Below, one piece after another: positions 1 through 9,593 of a stretch of 64,000 nucleotides of DNA (its first letter is position 1; every line of letters starts with the position of its first letter). The stretch lies in the NCBI RefSeq assembly GCF_014904815.1, contig NZ_JACZFR010000023.1, positions 1-64,000 on the forward strand, given 5' to 3'. Source of the DNA: Microbulbifer taiwanensis (GTDB lineage Bacteria; Pseudomonadota; Gammaproteobacteria; Pseudomonadales; Cellvibrionaceae). The position numbers were made by a program, and so were the translations under genes. The notes under the pieces were generated by a model. It ran no database searches and was not told the DNA's origin. It was given only the letters and a program-made list of their open reading frames with translations.

Positions 1-24
1 GGCCGGAATCCAGGTGCCACCGAA

Positions 25-53
25 CTGGATACCGGCCTTCGCCGGTATGACGA
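25..53. repeat. REP-like palindromic repeat, one arm
   Basis: The segment resembles the right arm (CTGGATTCCGGCC...) of the palindromic element at 3216-3286 and ends in the same GGTATGACGA-type terminus. It lies just downstream of the nitrate reductase gene (minus strand), at the window edge. The left arm is not visible. No gene is seen in 1-109. Confidence 0.55.
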
Positions 54-109
54 GACAATAAAAGCTTGTTTTGCAACAGAGTATCTACAGGGGAGCTGTA
101 AAATTGCAG

Positions 110-2803
110 TCAGGCGACGTTTTCCCCAAGTGTCCAATCAATGGCTGTGTTCGCACGCAAGATCGATGCGATCTCCGGCTTGCAGGAACCGCAATTGGTG
201 CCGCAGCCGAGCAGCTCGCCCAGTGCCTCCACTGAAGCGGTGCCCCCCGCTATGGCTTCCTCTATCTGTTGCCGCGACACCTGCTTGCAGCTGCACACCA
301 TCTGTGCGCCCGGGGCGATATTTTGCAGCAGTTGCGCCGGTGCCGGCGGCAGTGGTTGCTGTAGGTGCTGCTCCAGGACGCGCCTGTCGGGCAGTGTGCG
401 CCAGTCGCCGCCGCTAAAGATCAGCAACTTCACCCGCTGCGTATGCGCCAGCCAGCGCTGCCCCTGTAACAATTGCAATTGCTGCCAGCACAGTGTCGGG
501 CCGCTATTCGCAAACAGCTCCCCGCCGAGAGCGCGACCATCCAGCGATTCGCGCAGCGCCAGCTCGTAGCGATAGCCACCTTCACAGGGCACGCGGTACC
601 AGTGCACCAGTTTTCTCTCCTGGCGGGCCAGCCACTGTTGCATGGGAGCGGCGGTCTCTTCGTGACATAGCAGCGTCGCGTAGCTGTGTACCGGCAGCGG
701 GGACAGCTGCACTGGCAGCTGCTTGAATTCCGGCTGACCCGAGTGGGGATCCGTGGCCGGCCCGGCCAGCGCACTGACGCGGGCGTCCTGTGCCAGGGTT
801 TCGCTCCAGTGAATCGGCGCGAACAGCTCGCCGGGTTTCTGCGCAGCGGAGACGAGGGCGCGGCCACACATCCTGCCGCGCGGGCTGCGCAGTTCCAATA
901 GCTGGCCGTCGCCGATGTGGTAGTGTCTGGCGTCGCCGGGGTTGATCTGTATCTCTGGCATCTCGCTGTGGTCGAGCAGATTGCGCGCGCGGCCGGTGCG
1001 GGTCATGGTGTGCCACTGGTCGCGCAGGCGGCCGCTGTTCAGCCAAAGGGGGAATTCGTCGCTGCGACTCTGCTCCGGTGTACGCGGCTGCACCGAAATA
1101 AAGCGCGCGCGACCAGTCGCTGTGAAGAATTTGTGCTCGGTAAACAGGCGTTCCGTGCCGGTCGGGTTTCTCTCGTTCACCGGCCACTGTACGGGCTGCA
1201 AACCGTCGTACTGGCGCAGGCTGATTTCCGCCAGTGCGGAGATATCGAAGGCGCGGCTGCCGTCGTTCTCGAATCCCGACAGGGCCGCGTGCTCACGGAA
1301 AATCTCCACCGGGTGGGCGTAGTCAAATTGATCACCATGGCCGAGGCGCGCGGCCAGGTCGCAGATAATCTGCCAGTCGTGGCGCGCCTCTCCGGGGGGC
1401 GTCAGAAAAGCGCGTTGCCGGGAAATGCGTCTCTCGGAGTTGGTCACGGTGCCGTTCTTCTCACCCCAGGTGGTCGCCGGCAGCAGAAGGTCGGCGCAGC
1501 GCGCAGTATCCGTATCGGCCACGCAATCGGACACCACCACCAACGGACATTTCTGTAACGCGGACGCCACCCTTGCAGCATCCGGCATACTGACTGCCGG
1601 GTTGGTCGCCATAATCCAGATCGCTTTTATCTTCCCGCGCTCGACCGCCTCGAACAGATCCACCGCCTTGAGCCCGGGCTTTTGCGCGACCGAATCCGCC
1701 CGCCAGAAGCGCCCGACCCGGTCGATATCTCCCGCGTTGAAATTCATATGGGCGGCGAGCATGTTCGCCAAGCCGCCCACTTCGCGCCCGCCCATCGCGT
1801 TGGGCTGGCCGGTGATGGAAAAGGGCCCGGCCCCCGGCCGACCTATTCTGCCGGTGGCCAGGTGGCAGTTGATGATCGCGTTGTTCTTGTCGGTGCCGCT
1901 GCTGGATTGGTTGATGCCCTGGGAATAGAAGCTGACAGTCTTCTCCGTCTGCGCAAACAGCCGGAAAAATTCCAATAATTGCTGTTCGGCAATGCCGCAG
2001 GCCGCGGCGGTTTTGGCCAGTGACCAGTCCCGCGCTATATCGATTGCCTCGTCGAAACCCTCGGTGTGCAGGTCTATGAATTGGCGATCCAGCCTGTCTC
2101 GCTCCACCAGGAAATTGAGCAGGCCGTTGAAGAGTGCGGCATCGCTGCCGGGCGTAATTGCCAGGTGTAGGTCCGCCATTTCACTGGTGGCGCTGGCGCG
2201 GGGATCTATTACCACCAGCCTTGTGCTGGCCGCCTGCATGCGCTGGAACAGGATCGGGTGGGTCCAGGCGGCATTGGAGCCGACCAGCACCACCAGGTCT
2301 GCAACTTCCAGGTCCTCGTAGCAACAGGGCACCGCGTCGGCGCCGAGAGCGCGCTTGTAGGCGGCCACCGCCGACGACATGCACAGGCGCGAGTTGGTAT
2401 CCACGTTGCCGCTGCCAATAAAGCCCTTCATCAGCTTGTTGGCGACATAGTAATCCTCGGTGAGCAGCTGCCCGGACAGATAAAAAGCCACCGAATCCGG
2501 ACCGTGCTCGGCGATGGTGCGGGCAAACTGGCGGGCCATAAAATCCATGGCGCTGTCCCAATCGTGCTCGCGACCGTGCAACCGGGGCTGCAGCAGTCGT
2601 CCGCGCTCACCGAGGGTCTCCGCCAGCGCCGAACCCTTGACGCACAGGCGGCCGAAATTGGCCGGGTGCTGTTCGTCGCCGCTGACCGCTACGGTTTCTC
2701 CACCTCCCCGGCGCTTGACGGTCGCGGACACGCCGCAGCCGACGCCGCAATAGGGGCAGGTGGTGCAGGACCTGTGCGCGCGAAAATGCTCCGTCAACGA
2801 CAT
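110..2803 (-). CDS. nasA: assimilatory nitrate reductase, large catalytic subunit
   Basis: Reduces nitrate to nitrite in the cytoplasm using bis-MGD and Fe-S clusters. The 897-residue protein begins with a Cys cluster, CTTCPYCGVGCGV (about residues 14-26) followed by CVKGS (about 54), which is the 4Fe-4S site of the family. The molybdopterin oxidoreductase body and molydopterin-dinucleotide-binding domain follow. About 60 C-terminal residues carry CSCKQVS...GCGTNCGSCKPE, a BFD-like [2Fe-2S] domain found in many NasA/NarB-type enzymes. Its start lies 2 bases after the nirD stop, so it is the last visible gene of the nas operon. No separate NasB-like electron-transfer flavoprotein gene is visible; the donor may be encoded to the left. 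Confidence 0.95.
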   Translation of the reverse strand: MSLTEHFRAHRSCTTCPYCGVGCGVSATVKRRGGGETVAVSGDEQHPANFGRLCVKGSALAETLGERGRLLQPRLHGREHDWDSAMDFMARQFARTIAEHGPDSVAFYLSGQLLTEDYYVANKLMKGFIGSGNVDTNSRLCMSSAVAAYKRALGADAVPCCYEDLEVADLVVLVGSNAAWTHPILFQRMQAASTRLVVIDPRASATSEMADLHLAITPGSDAALFNGLLNFLVERDRLDRQFIDLHTEGFDEAIDIARDWSLAKTAAACGIAEQQLLEFFRLFAQTEKTVSFYSQGINQSSSGTDKNNAIINCHLATGRIGRPGAGPFSITGQPNAMGGREVGGLANMLAAHMNFNAGDIDRVGRFWRADSVAQKPGLKAVDLFEAVERGKIKAIWIMATNPAVSMPDAARVASALQKCPLVVVSDCVADTDTARCADLLLPATTWGEKNGTVTNSERRISRQRAFLTPPGEARHDWQIICDLAARLGHGDQFDYAHPVEIFREHAALSGFENDGSRAFDISALAEISLRQYDGLQPVQWPVNERNPTGTERLFTEHKFFTATGRARFISVQPRTPEQSRSDEFPLWLNSGRLRDQWHTMTRTGRARNLLDHSEMPEIQINPGDARHYHIGDGQLLELRSPRGRMCGRALVSAAQKPGELFAPIHWSETLAQDARVSALAGPATDPHSGQPEFKQLPVQLSPLPVHSYATLLCHEETAAPMQQWLARQERKLVHWYRVPCEGGYRYELALRESLDGRALGGELFANSGPTLCWQQLQLLQGQRWLAHTQRVKLLIFSGGDWRTLPDRRVLEQHLQQPLPPAPAQLLQNIAPGAQMVCSCKQVSRQQIEEAIAGGTASVEALGELLGCGTNCGSCKPEIASILRANTAIDWTLGENVA

Positions 2804-2805
2804 TT

Positions 2806-3180
2806 TCAGCCTTCGTCAATCGCGATACACACGGTGTCGCCATCGAGGGCGACCGGGTAGCTGGCCAGTTGCACCGCCTCGTCCTCGATACAGGCGCCGT
2901 CGCCCAGGCGGAAGTGGTGCTTGTACAGCGGTGACGACACCGTCAGCTCGCCGTCTATCTCCGCCACAATACCGCGGGCGATAACGCCGGCGCCGGCGAC
3001 GGGGTCCCAGTTGTCCAGGGCGTAGAGCTGCGGCTCGGCGCCGGGAATAAAAAACAGGGCGATGCTCTTGCTTGCGCCAGAGGCACCGCCCACAAGAGCA
3101 CACACTCCGGAATCGGCAACCAGATCTGATCGCTGGCAGATCGGCTGCCACTGGGTGTGGGTTATGGCAACTTGGGTCAT
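2806..3180 (-). CDS. nirD: nitrite reductase (NADH) small subunit
   Basis: The small subunit of assimilatory NADH-nitrite reductase, a Rieske-fold protein. The 124-residue length is typical. It contains the family segment ending in the VALDGDTVCIAI-like tail and lies between nirB and nasA in the same direction. Two bases separate its stop from the nasA start. The gap to nirB is 152 bases and holds a palindromic repeat, so nirD-nasA may be made at a different level from nirB. I see no complete Cys/His Rieske ligand set, as is usual for NirD. Confidence 0.93.
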   Translation of the reverse strand: MTQVAITHTQWQPICQRSDLVADSGVCALVGGASGASKSIALFFIPGAEPQLYALDNWDPVAGAGVIARGIVAEIDGELTVSSPLYKHHFRLGDGACIEDEAVQLASYPVALDGDTVCIAIDEG

Positions 3181-3215
3181 GGCTTGTTCCTAAGTAAGCA
3201 ACGAAATTATTGGTT

Positions 3216-3286
3216 CGTCATGCCGGCGCAGGCCGGCCTCCAGCAGGCACTTCGAATCTCTGGATTCCGGCCTGCGCCGGAATGAC
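3216..3286. repeat. REP-like inverted repeat between nirB and nirD
   Basis: The left arm at 3216-3243 (CGTCATGCCGGCGCAGGCCG...) is nearly the reverse complement of the right arm at 3260-3286 (...CCTGCGCCGGAATGACGA). A short loop separates them. It belongs to the common bacterial palindrome class with CGTCAT ends. In the nirB-nirD-nasA transcript it would fold as a strong hairpin and could affect mRNA stability or operon polarity. Confidence 0.8.
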
Positions 3287-3332
3287 GATGTGCGTTATGC
3301 GAAGGTGCTGGTGTCGCACCCGCTTCAAAAAA

Positions 3333-5885
3333 TCAGGCCGGCTCGGCGATTTTGACGATTTCCTCGTTCCGCGCCGGACGCGGCTGGCCGCGCTCCTCGA
3401 CGAAAACGATCTTCTCGTCCGGCTCATCCGTGTTGACGAACTGGCGGAAGCGCTTGACCATTTCCGGGTCGTTGATCGCCGTCTTCCACTCGCACTGGTA
3501 GGTGCCGACCACATTGGCCATCTGCGCCTCCAGCTCGTCACAGATGCCCAGCTTGTCGTCGACGATGACCTCGCGCAGGTAGTCGAGACCACCCTCCAGG
3601 TTTTCCAGCCACACCGAGGTGCGCTGCAGCTTGTCCGCGGTGCGCACGTAGAACATCAGGAAGCGGTCGATAGTTTTGACCAGCGTCTCGTCGTCGATAT
3701 CGGTGGCGAATAGATCCGCGTGGCGTGGGCGCATGCCACCGTTGCCGCACACAAACAGGTTCCAACCCTTCTCGGTGGCAATCACGCCCACGTCCTTGCT
3801 CTGCGCCTCGGCGCACTCGCGGGTGCAGCCGGACACCGCCATTTTTATCTTGTGCGGCGAGCGCAGTCCCTTGTAGCGGTTCTCGATATCCAGTGCCATC
3901 TTGACGCTGTCCTGTACACCGAAGCGGCACCAGGTGCTGCCGACACAGGACTTCACCGTGCGCAGGGACTTGCCATAGGCGTGACCCGTCTCGAAGCCGG
4001 CATCGATCAGCTCACCCCATATCAGGGGCAGCTGCTCCAGCCGTGCACCGAATAGATCCACCCGCTGGCCGCCGGTGATCTTGGTGTAGAGGTTATATTT
4101 CTTCGCCACCTGGCCGAGTACGATCAGCTTGTCCGGCGATATCTCACCGCCGGGTACCCGCGGCACTACCGAATAGGTGCCGTTTTTCTGCATATTGGCC
4201 ATAAAGGTGTCGTTGGTATCCTGCAACCCTACGTGCGGCTTCTTGAGGATATGCTCGTTCCACAGGGAGGCGAAAATCGAGGCCGCTGTCGGCTTGCAGA
4301 TCTCACAGCCGCGGCCGCTGCCGTGCTTCTGTAGCAGCGCATCGAATGTTTTTATCTCCTCCACCTGCACTATGTGAAACAGCTCCTGGCGGGTGAAAGG
4401 GAAGTGAGTGCAGAGATGGTTGTTTACCTCCACACCCAGGGCCGCCAGCTCCTCGTCGACCACATTTTTCAGTAGTGCCGCGCAGCCGCCACAGCCGGTG
4501 GAGGCCTTGGTCGCGTCTTTTACATCGGCGAGGGAACAGCAGCCGCCGGCCACGGCATCGACGATCTGCCCCTTGCTGACGTTGTGGCAGGAACAGATGG
4601 TCGCGGTGGCGGGCAGGGCGCCGGCGCCCAGGGCCGGCGCGGCGCCATCGGCGGCGGGCAGAATCAACTGTTCCGGGTGTTCCGGCAGGTCGATGTCGTT
4701 CAGGTGGTATTGCAGCAGCTGATCGTAATCGTCCGTATCGCCCACCAGCACGGCACCCAGCAATTTCTTCCCTTCTGCATCGGTGATCATGCGCTTGTAG
4801 ACGCCGCTCTGCTCGTCGACAAAGGTGATGGCCGCGGCGCCCTCTGCGCGACCGTGGGCATCACCGATCGATCCCACCTGCACGCCGAGCAGTTTCAGCT
4901 TGGTACTCATATCGGCGCCGGTGAAAACTTCACTCGTCTCGCCGCACAGCTGCGCCAGCGCGGTGCGCGCCATGGTGTAGCCGGGGGCCACCAGGCCGTA
5001 GACAAAATTGTTGTAGAGGGCACACTCGCCGATAGCGAAGATATACTCGTCGGAGGTGCGACAGGACTCGTCGACGGCGATACCACCGCGCTCGCCCAAT
5101 TGCAGTCCGGCGGATTTGGCCAGCTTGTCTTCCGGGCGGATACCGGCGGAGAAGACGATCAGGTCGGTCAACAATTCACGCTCACCTTTACTCTCTCCTT
5201 GAAAGCGCATGCGCAGGCGGCCGTCCACCTCCTCGATGAGTTCGGTGGCGGTGCTGGTGTGCACGGTAACGCCCAGGTCCTCGATCTTGTTTTTCAGCAG
5301 CTCGGAACCGCCGCCGTCCAGCTGTACCGACATCAGGCCCGGGGCGAATTCCACCACATGGGCCTCCAGCCCCAGCTCCTTCAGCGCGTTGGCCGCTTCC
5401 AGGCCCAGCAGGCCGCCACCCACGACGACGCCCACAGTGCCGCCTTCACTGGCCGCGCGGATCGCATCCAGGTCTTCGATGGTGCGGTAGACGAAACATT
5501 TTTCGTGTTCGTGGCCGGGAATCGGCGGCACGAAGGGGTAGGAGCCGGTGGCGAGCACCAGGCGGTCGTAGTTCTTGACAGTGCCGCTGGCGGAGGTGAC
5601 GGTTTTCTTGTCCCGGTCGATCTCCACCGCTGTGTCGTTCAGCAACAGCTCGAAGCCCCAGTCCCGGTACTGCTCGACCTTGCCCATAGCTAGGTCGTCA
5701 ATGGTGCGGCCGGCGAAATACTCGGACAGGTGCACGCGGTCATAGGCGGGTCTGGGTTCGGCGCAGAAAACGGTCACGTCGAACAGTTCTTTTTCCGGCC
5801 GTGCGGCCAGCTGCTCGAGGAAGTGGTGGCCCACCATGCCGTTGCCGATAACGATGAGTTTTTGCTTAACCCTCGGTTCAATCAT
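3333..5885 (-). CDS. nirB: nitrite reductase (NADH) large subunit
   Basis: Six-electron reduction of nitrite to ammonium with NADH, using FAD, [2Fe-2S], siroheme and [4Fe-4S]. The N-terminus has the FAD Rossmann motif VIGNGMVGHHF. The NAD-binding GGGLLGLEAA lies near residue 150. The BFD [2Fe-2S] domain (CSCHNVSKGQ...STGCGGC) is central. The siroheme/4Fe-4S ligands appear as CTRECAE...CGNGG. I prefer the ATG at 5885, giving 850 residues, because AGGAA lies about 6 bases upstream. The in-frame ATG at 5900 has no clear ribosome site. The gene follows the kinase gene after a 375-base gap that may hold its own promoter. Confidence 0.95.
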   Translation of the reverse strand: MIEPRVKQKLIVIGNGMVGHHFLEQLAARPEKELFDVTVFCAEPRPAYDRVHLSEYFAGRTIDDLAMGKVEQYRDWGFELLLNDTAVEIDRDKKTVTSASGTVKNYDRLVLATGSYPFVPPIPGHEHEKCFVYRTIEDLDAIRAASEGGTVGVVVGGGLLGLEAANALKELGLEAHVVEFAPGLMSVQLDGGGSELLKNKIEDLGVTVHTSTATELIEEVDGRLRMRFQGESKGERELLTDLIVFSAGIRPEDKLAKSAGLQLGERGGIAVDESCRTSDEYIFAIGECALYNNFVYGLVAPGYTMARTALAQLCGETSEVFTGADMSTKLKLLGVQVGSIGDAHGRAEGAAAITFVDEQSGVYKRMITDAEGKKLLGAVLVGDTDDYDQLLQYHLNDIDLPEHPEQLILPAADGAAPALGAGALPATATICSCHNVSKGQIVDAVAGGCCSLADVKDATKASTGCGGCAALLKNVVDEELAALGVEVNNHLCTHFPFTRQELFHIVQVEEIKTFDALLQKHGSGRGCEICKPTAASIFASLWNEHILKKPHVGLQDTNDTFMANMQKNGTYSVVPRVPGGEISPDKLIVLGQVAKKYNLYTKITGGQRVDLFGARLEQLPLIWGELIDAGFETGHAYGKSLRTVKSCVGSTWCRFGVQDSVKMALDIENRYKGLRSPHKIKMAVSGCTRECAEAQSKDVGVIATEKGWNLFVCGNGGMRPRHADLFATDIDDETLVKTIDRFLMFYVRTADKLQRTSVWLENLEGGLDYLREVIVDDKLGICDELEAQMANVVGTYQCEWKTAINDPEMVKRFRQFVNTDEPDEKIVFVEERGQPRPARNEEIVKIAEPA

Positions 5886-6275
5886 CTGAGTTCCTGCCAT
5901 TTTTTCTGAATTTTTCGGCAGGGGAGGGGAGCGCGGTGGAGTGGCACGGGCGCCGCCTCTTCTCTGCCGAAGAGTCCGGGCGCCGTTGCCTCGTTAGGGG
6001 GATAAATTGTGTTGGTAGTTATTGTTATTCAAGGATTGTGCCAATACGAAATCCGTGTTTATTGCGGAATTTTGGCGGTCGATACTGACTCGGTTGCAAT
6101 AAATTGGTGCGTCGGCGATTCGGCTGCCCCTCGATGGTGCCCGCCATTTCGCCCCGTAGAAGCGGCCCATGGCCGCGATCGGCATCTGGTGTTGCCCGTG
6201 AGTCTGATCGCGGCCATTAATTTAGTGTCAACGGGCCCTGGGAGATATTTGCGTAACGGAATTTGCGTAACGGAG
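5886..6275. other. intergenic region upstream of nirB with hairpins and repeats
   Basis: No gene seen. On the minus strand, just before nirB, there is a strong hairpin with arms GGCGCC...CTCTTC and GAAGAG...GGCGCC and a 6-base loop GGCAGA (about 5950-5990). A copy of the GCGGCCCATGGCCGCGATC palindrome family lies near 6163-6181, with a partial GATCGCGGCCAT second arm near 6208. I found no U-tract terminator and no sigma54 consensus here. Confidence 0.5.
6247..6274. repeat. perfect tandem 14-bp repeat after the kinase gene
   Basis: ATTTGCGTAACGGA occurs twice head to tail (6247-6260 and 6261-6274), directly after the stop codon of the PP2C/kinase gene. Origin and function unknown; it could be a slippage product or a binding site. 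Confidence 0.9.
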
Positions 6276-7970
6276 TTACAGAAGGTGGAGGAGATGCGAC
6301 AGCAGCAACAGCAGCGCAACCAGCTGCCAGAACAACAGCGGGTTGCGCTCCAGCAGCGGTTTTTCCCGCTCGCGGGTGAACTGCGGGTTCGGTGTCTGCA
6401 GGTCGTGCACGAATTCCGATAGTGCCGGGTAGCGGTTGCGCGGATCCGGCGCGCAGGCCCGGCGCAGGGCGCCATCTATCCACTCGGGAATATCCTCGCG
6501 GTGTTGCCGCGCACTGATGTACTGCATACCGGCATAGCTTTTCAGCTGGTAGTGGCGGAAGCCCGCACGCTCGCGGTAGGGGTAGCGACCGGTGAGCAGC
6601 TCGTAGGTGATGACGCCGAGTGAGAAGATGTCCGAGCGGTGGCTGGGCGCGTCGTCGAAGAAGTACTCCGGCGCGGCGTAGTTCTTGCTGCCTGGCGGGG
6701 CCTCTTCACCTGGATAGCCGCCCAGCTGCAGCTGTTCGCGCAGGCCGCTGCCATCGGCGCCGCCCAGGTCGATCAGTTTCAGGCGGCCGTCTTTCGCCAC
6801 CATGATGTTTTCCGGCTTCAGGTCGCCGTGCACTATCTCCATCCGTTGCAGCCGGCGCAGGGCGCTGACCAGCTGGCTGATCAGTTCCCGCACCTGCTCC
6901 ACCCCCGGGGCGGGATTCAATTGCATCCACTGGCGCAGGTTCTGGCCGTCGATATATTCCAGCACATGGTAGAGAAACTGCCGCCTGGCCCTGGGGGGAA
7001 ATATTTTGACGATACCCGGGTGATCCAGGCGGCGGCCGGTCCACTCCTCGGCGACGAAGCGCTCGATATAGGCGGGGTCGTCGGCGAAATTGATCGATGG
7101 CGTCTTGATCGCGCGCAGCGCGTCGCTGTCGATATCCCGCGCCAGGTACAGCTGGCTGCGGGGGCTGGCGTGCAGCTCCTGCAGAATCAGGTAGTCATCG
7201 ACTTTATCGCCCGGTCTCAGGTCCGGCGGGAAAGGCAGCTGGCGGTTGCGGTCCAGCAGTTCGTTGCCGCTCGGCCGCACGCGGTGGATGCGGCACACGG
7301 CCGCGCTCAGGTTGTCGCCGGAGCCGCCGGCCAGGGCTGCGTCGACCAGCGCCTGGGCGGCGGCCTCGCCGCTTTCCTGCAGTATTTCGGCGACGGTTTC
7401 CGACGGGAGAAAATCGTGCACGCCGTCGCTGCTGAGCAGGTAGATATCGCCGGCCCGCAGTTCCTCGCGGCGATAGTCCACATCCACATGGGCGTCCATG
7501 CCCAGGGCGCGACTGAGGAAGGTGCGGCCGGGGCCGAGGGCGCGGCTGTGATCGCGGGTCAGGCATTCCAGCTTTCCGCCGCGCAGGCGGTAGATGCGCG
7601 AGTCGCCGATATGGATCAGGTGAGCGCTGGCGCCCTTGAAAACAACGGCGGAAAAGGTGGTGAGCCATCCTTGGGCGATTTCGTCGCCGGCGCCCTGGCG
7701 ATAGAGCCAGCTGTTCAGCGAGTGCAACACCCGCGCGGCGGCCTGCTTTACCGGCCAGGTCTCCGGGGTGCTGTAGTAGTCGGACAGGAAACCGCTGATG
7801 GCCGCGCGCGCGGCCTCGCCGCCGGCTTCGGCGCTGGCGACGCCGTCGGCCAGCGCGGCCAGGGCGCCGTGGGGGCGCAGTTCGGTCGCGGCCGGGGTGC
7901 AGGCGGCACAGGCGTCGTCATTGTATTGGCGGCGGCCGGCGCTGCAGGCACTGGAGAACTCCAGGGTCAT
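6276..7970 (-). CDS. PP2C phosphatase / Ser-Thr kinase fusion with C-terminal membrane anchor
   Basis: A 564-residue bifunctional signalling protein. The N-terminal 230 residues form a PP2C phosphatase with the metal-binding motifs ADGVAS, IGDSRIY, SSDGVHD and GDNLS. Residues about 250-520 form a Hanks-type kinase: AIK lysine near 286, HGDLKPEN catalytic loop near 380, DLGGAD in place of DFG, and an APE motif. A hydrophobic segment (LLFWQLVALLLLLSHLLHLL) anchors the C-terminus. I chose the ATG at 7970 because GAGAGG lies about 6 bases upstream; the longer frame would overlap narK. It lies between narK and nirB in the nas operon, so nitrate uptake or nitrite reduction are plausible targets. 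Related fusions are known near narK in other proteobacteria, but their role is poorly defined. Confidence 0.88.
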   Translation of the reverse strand: MTLEFSSACSAGRRQYNDDACAACTPAATELRPHGALAALADGVASAEAGGEAARAAISGFLSDYYSTPETWPVKQAAARVLHSLNSWLYRQGAGDEIAQGWLTTFSAVVFKGASAHLIHIGDSRIYRLRGGKLECLTRDHSRALGPGRTFLSRALGMDAHVDVDYRREELRAGDIYLLSSDGVHDFLPSETVAEILQESGEAAAQALVDAALAGGSGDNLSAAVCRIHRVRPSGNELLDRNRQLPFPPDLRPGDKVDDYLILQELHASPRSQLYLARDIDSDALRAIKTPSINFADDPAYIERFVAEEWTGRRLDHPGIVKIFPPRARRQFLYHVLEYIDGQNLRQWMQLNPAPGVEQVRELISQLVSALRRLQRMEIVHGDLKPENIMVAKDGRLKLIDLGGADGSGLREQLQLGGYPGEEAPPGSKNYAAPEYFFDDAPSHRSDIFSLGVITYELLTGRYPYRERAGFRHYQLKSYAGMQYISARQHREDIPEWIDGALRRACAPDPRNRYPALSEFVHDLQTPNPQFTREREKPLLERNPLLFWQLVALLLLLSHLLHLL

Positions 7971-8025
7971 TGTTTCCTCTCCCCCGCGAACGGGAGAGGG
8001 GAGTTTTTCTTCCCGAGTCCCGTTT

Positions 8026-9489
8026 TTAAGCAACATCGATCAGTGTCACGCTGCCATCCGGCGCTACCTCTGCCATATGTCCGCGCGGTTCTTCCAATAG
8101 CAGGGTGGCGGCGAAACCGAGCAAAGCGGTGGCGGCGATGACCAGGAAGAAGACCTGGTAGGACACCAGGCTCAGTACGGTGAGATAGAAGAGGCCGCCC
8201 ACATTGCCGTAGGCACCCACCATGCCGGCGATCTGCCCGGTGAGGCTGCGCTTGATCAGGGGCACCATGGCGAACACCGCGCCGGTGCCGGCGTGCACGA
8301 ACAGGGCGCAGAGCATGATGGCGCATACCGCCAGGTAGAGGGGCCAGGAGGCGTCGATGGTGCTAAGGCAAAAATAACCCAGGACCAGCCCCAGGGTTAC
8401 CACGAGCAGGGTGGGTTTGCGCCCCCAGCGGTCGCTGATCAGGCCGCCGATGGGGCGCATGGCCAGGGTAACCACGGCGAAGGTGCCGGCGAGCAGGCCG
8501 GCTTCCACCGGATCCAGGTCAAAGGTTTCGGAGAAGAACAGCGGCAGCATGGATACCACCGCCAGCTCGGAGCCGAAGGCGATGAAATACAGCAGGTCGA
8601 GCACCGCCACCTGCTTGAATTTATAGCGGTGAATCGGCGCCGGCGGATTGCTGAATACCTCGCGATTGATGCTGAAGGTCTTCATGGCGTCGAGCGCGTA
8701 GAGCAGGGCCAGTGCGCAGTAGATCACCGCGGCCCAGAATCCGGTAATCATGCCGACGCCGCTGGACAGTTTCCAGGTCAGCAGTGCCAGGGCCGCGTAC
8801 ATGGGAATTTTCATCAACAGCAGCAGGACGAAGTCGCCGGGGCTGGTGACTGCCATGGCACCGCTCTTTTTCGGCTTGAAGTAGGTGGAGCCTTTGGGGG
8901 TGTCGGTAACCGAGGCGTAGTAGATAAAGCTGTAAATGAGTGCGATGGCACCGGTCAGGCCCACGGCCCAGCGCCAGCCATCGTCGCCGCCGAACAGCAA
9001 CGCCAAGGTGGGCAGGGTAATGGCTGCGGCGGCGGAGCCGAAGTTGCCGAAGCCGCCGTAGATACCTTCGGCGAGACCCAGCTGGCGCGCGGGGAACCAT
9101 TCGGACACCATGCGGATACCGATCACGAAGCCGGCACCGATAAAACCGAGCAGGAAACGGCCCAGGGCCAGTTGCACGAAGCTGTCGGCGAGGGCGAAGA
9201 TAAAGCAGGGCACGCTGCCCGCCGCCAGCAGCAGCGAGTAGGTCAGGCGCGGGCCGTATTTGTCGGTGAGCATGCCGATCACGATGCGCGCGGGAATGGT
9301 CAGGGCCACGTTCAGGATCAGCAGCGTCTTCACCTGGTCGGGGGTGAGCGACAGGCTTTCGGATATTGCCATCAGTAGCGGTGCGTGATTGAACCAGGCC
9401 ACGAAGGTAATGAAGAAAGCCAGCCAGGTGAGGTGAAGTATTCTGGTGTTCCCGCGGAAGGAAAACAGGTTCAGGGTATCGCTGGACAT
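8026..9489 (-). CDS. narK: MFS nitrate/nitrite transporter
   Basis: Inner-membrane nitrate importer or nitrate/nitrite antiporter of the NarK/NasA MFS family, 487 residues with about 12 hydrophobic segments. The first helix ([19 protein letters not shown]) and the segment [22 protein letters not shown] match the family. I chose the ATG at 9489 because AAGGA sits 7 bases upstream. Earlier in-frame starts fall within the leader terminator (9528-9568). It is the first gene after the attenuator-like leader and precedes the kinase gene by 55 bases. Confidence 0.92.
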   Translation of the reverse strand: MSSDTLNLFSFRGNTRILHLTWLAFFITFVAWFNHAPLLMAISESLSLTPDQVKTLLILNVALTIPARIVIGMLTDKYGPRLTYSLLLAAGSVPCFIFALADSFVQLALGRFLLGFIGAGFVIGIRMVSEWFPARQLGLAEGIYGGFGNFGSAAAAITLPTLALLFGGDDGWRWAVGLTGAIALIYSFIYYASVTDTPKGSTYFKPKKSGAMAVTSPGDFVLLLLMKIPMYAALALLTWKLSSGVGMITGFWAAVIYCALALLYALDAMKTFSINREVFSNPPAPIHRYKFKQVAVLDLLYFIAFGSELAVVSMLPLFFSETFDLDPVEAGLLAGTFAVVTLAMRPIGGLISDRWGRKPTLLVVTLGLVLGYFCLSTIDASWPLYLAVCAIMLCALFVHAGTGAVFAMVPLIKRSLTGQIAGMVGAYGNVGGLFYLTVLSLVSYQVFFLVIAATALLGFAATLLLEEPRGHMAEVAPDGSVTLIDVA

Positions 9490-9527
9490 GCGCATTTCCT
9501 TAATCGTCATCGTTTTATCGCGGGCAC

Positions 9528-9578
9528 AAAAAAAGCCCACGGGTGCGGTTTTTCCGCTGCCGGTGGACTTCGTTGTCC
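9528..9578 (-). promoter_or_regulatory. candidate NasT (ANTAR) antitermination leader of narK
   Basis: Read on the minus strand, GGAC-AACGAA-GTCC (9578-9565) forms a hairpin with a 6-base loop having A at position 1 and G at position 4, as in the ANTAR target RNA motif. Its 3' arm is also the 5' arm of a terminator: GUCCAC pairs with GUGGGC, with an inner GCGG/CCGC stem (9568-9535), then seven U (9534-9528). The two folds exclude each other, as expected for antitermination. The usual upstream partner hairpin with the same loop rule was not identified; a long palindromic hairpin sits there instead (9594-9627). Confidence 0.7.
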
Positions 9579-9593
9579 GTGTATCGGTTTGTC

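Noticed and set aside
5886-6275. NasT-type leader upstream of nirB
   Set aside because: A hairpin with a six-base loop is present (GGCAGA) but the loop lacks A1 and there is no U-tract terminator, so it does not meet the ANTAR pattern.
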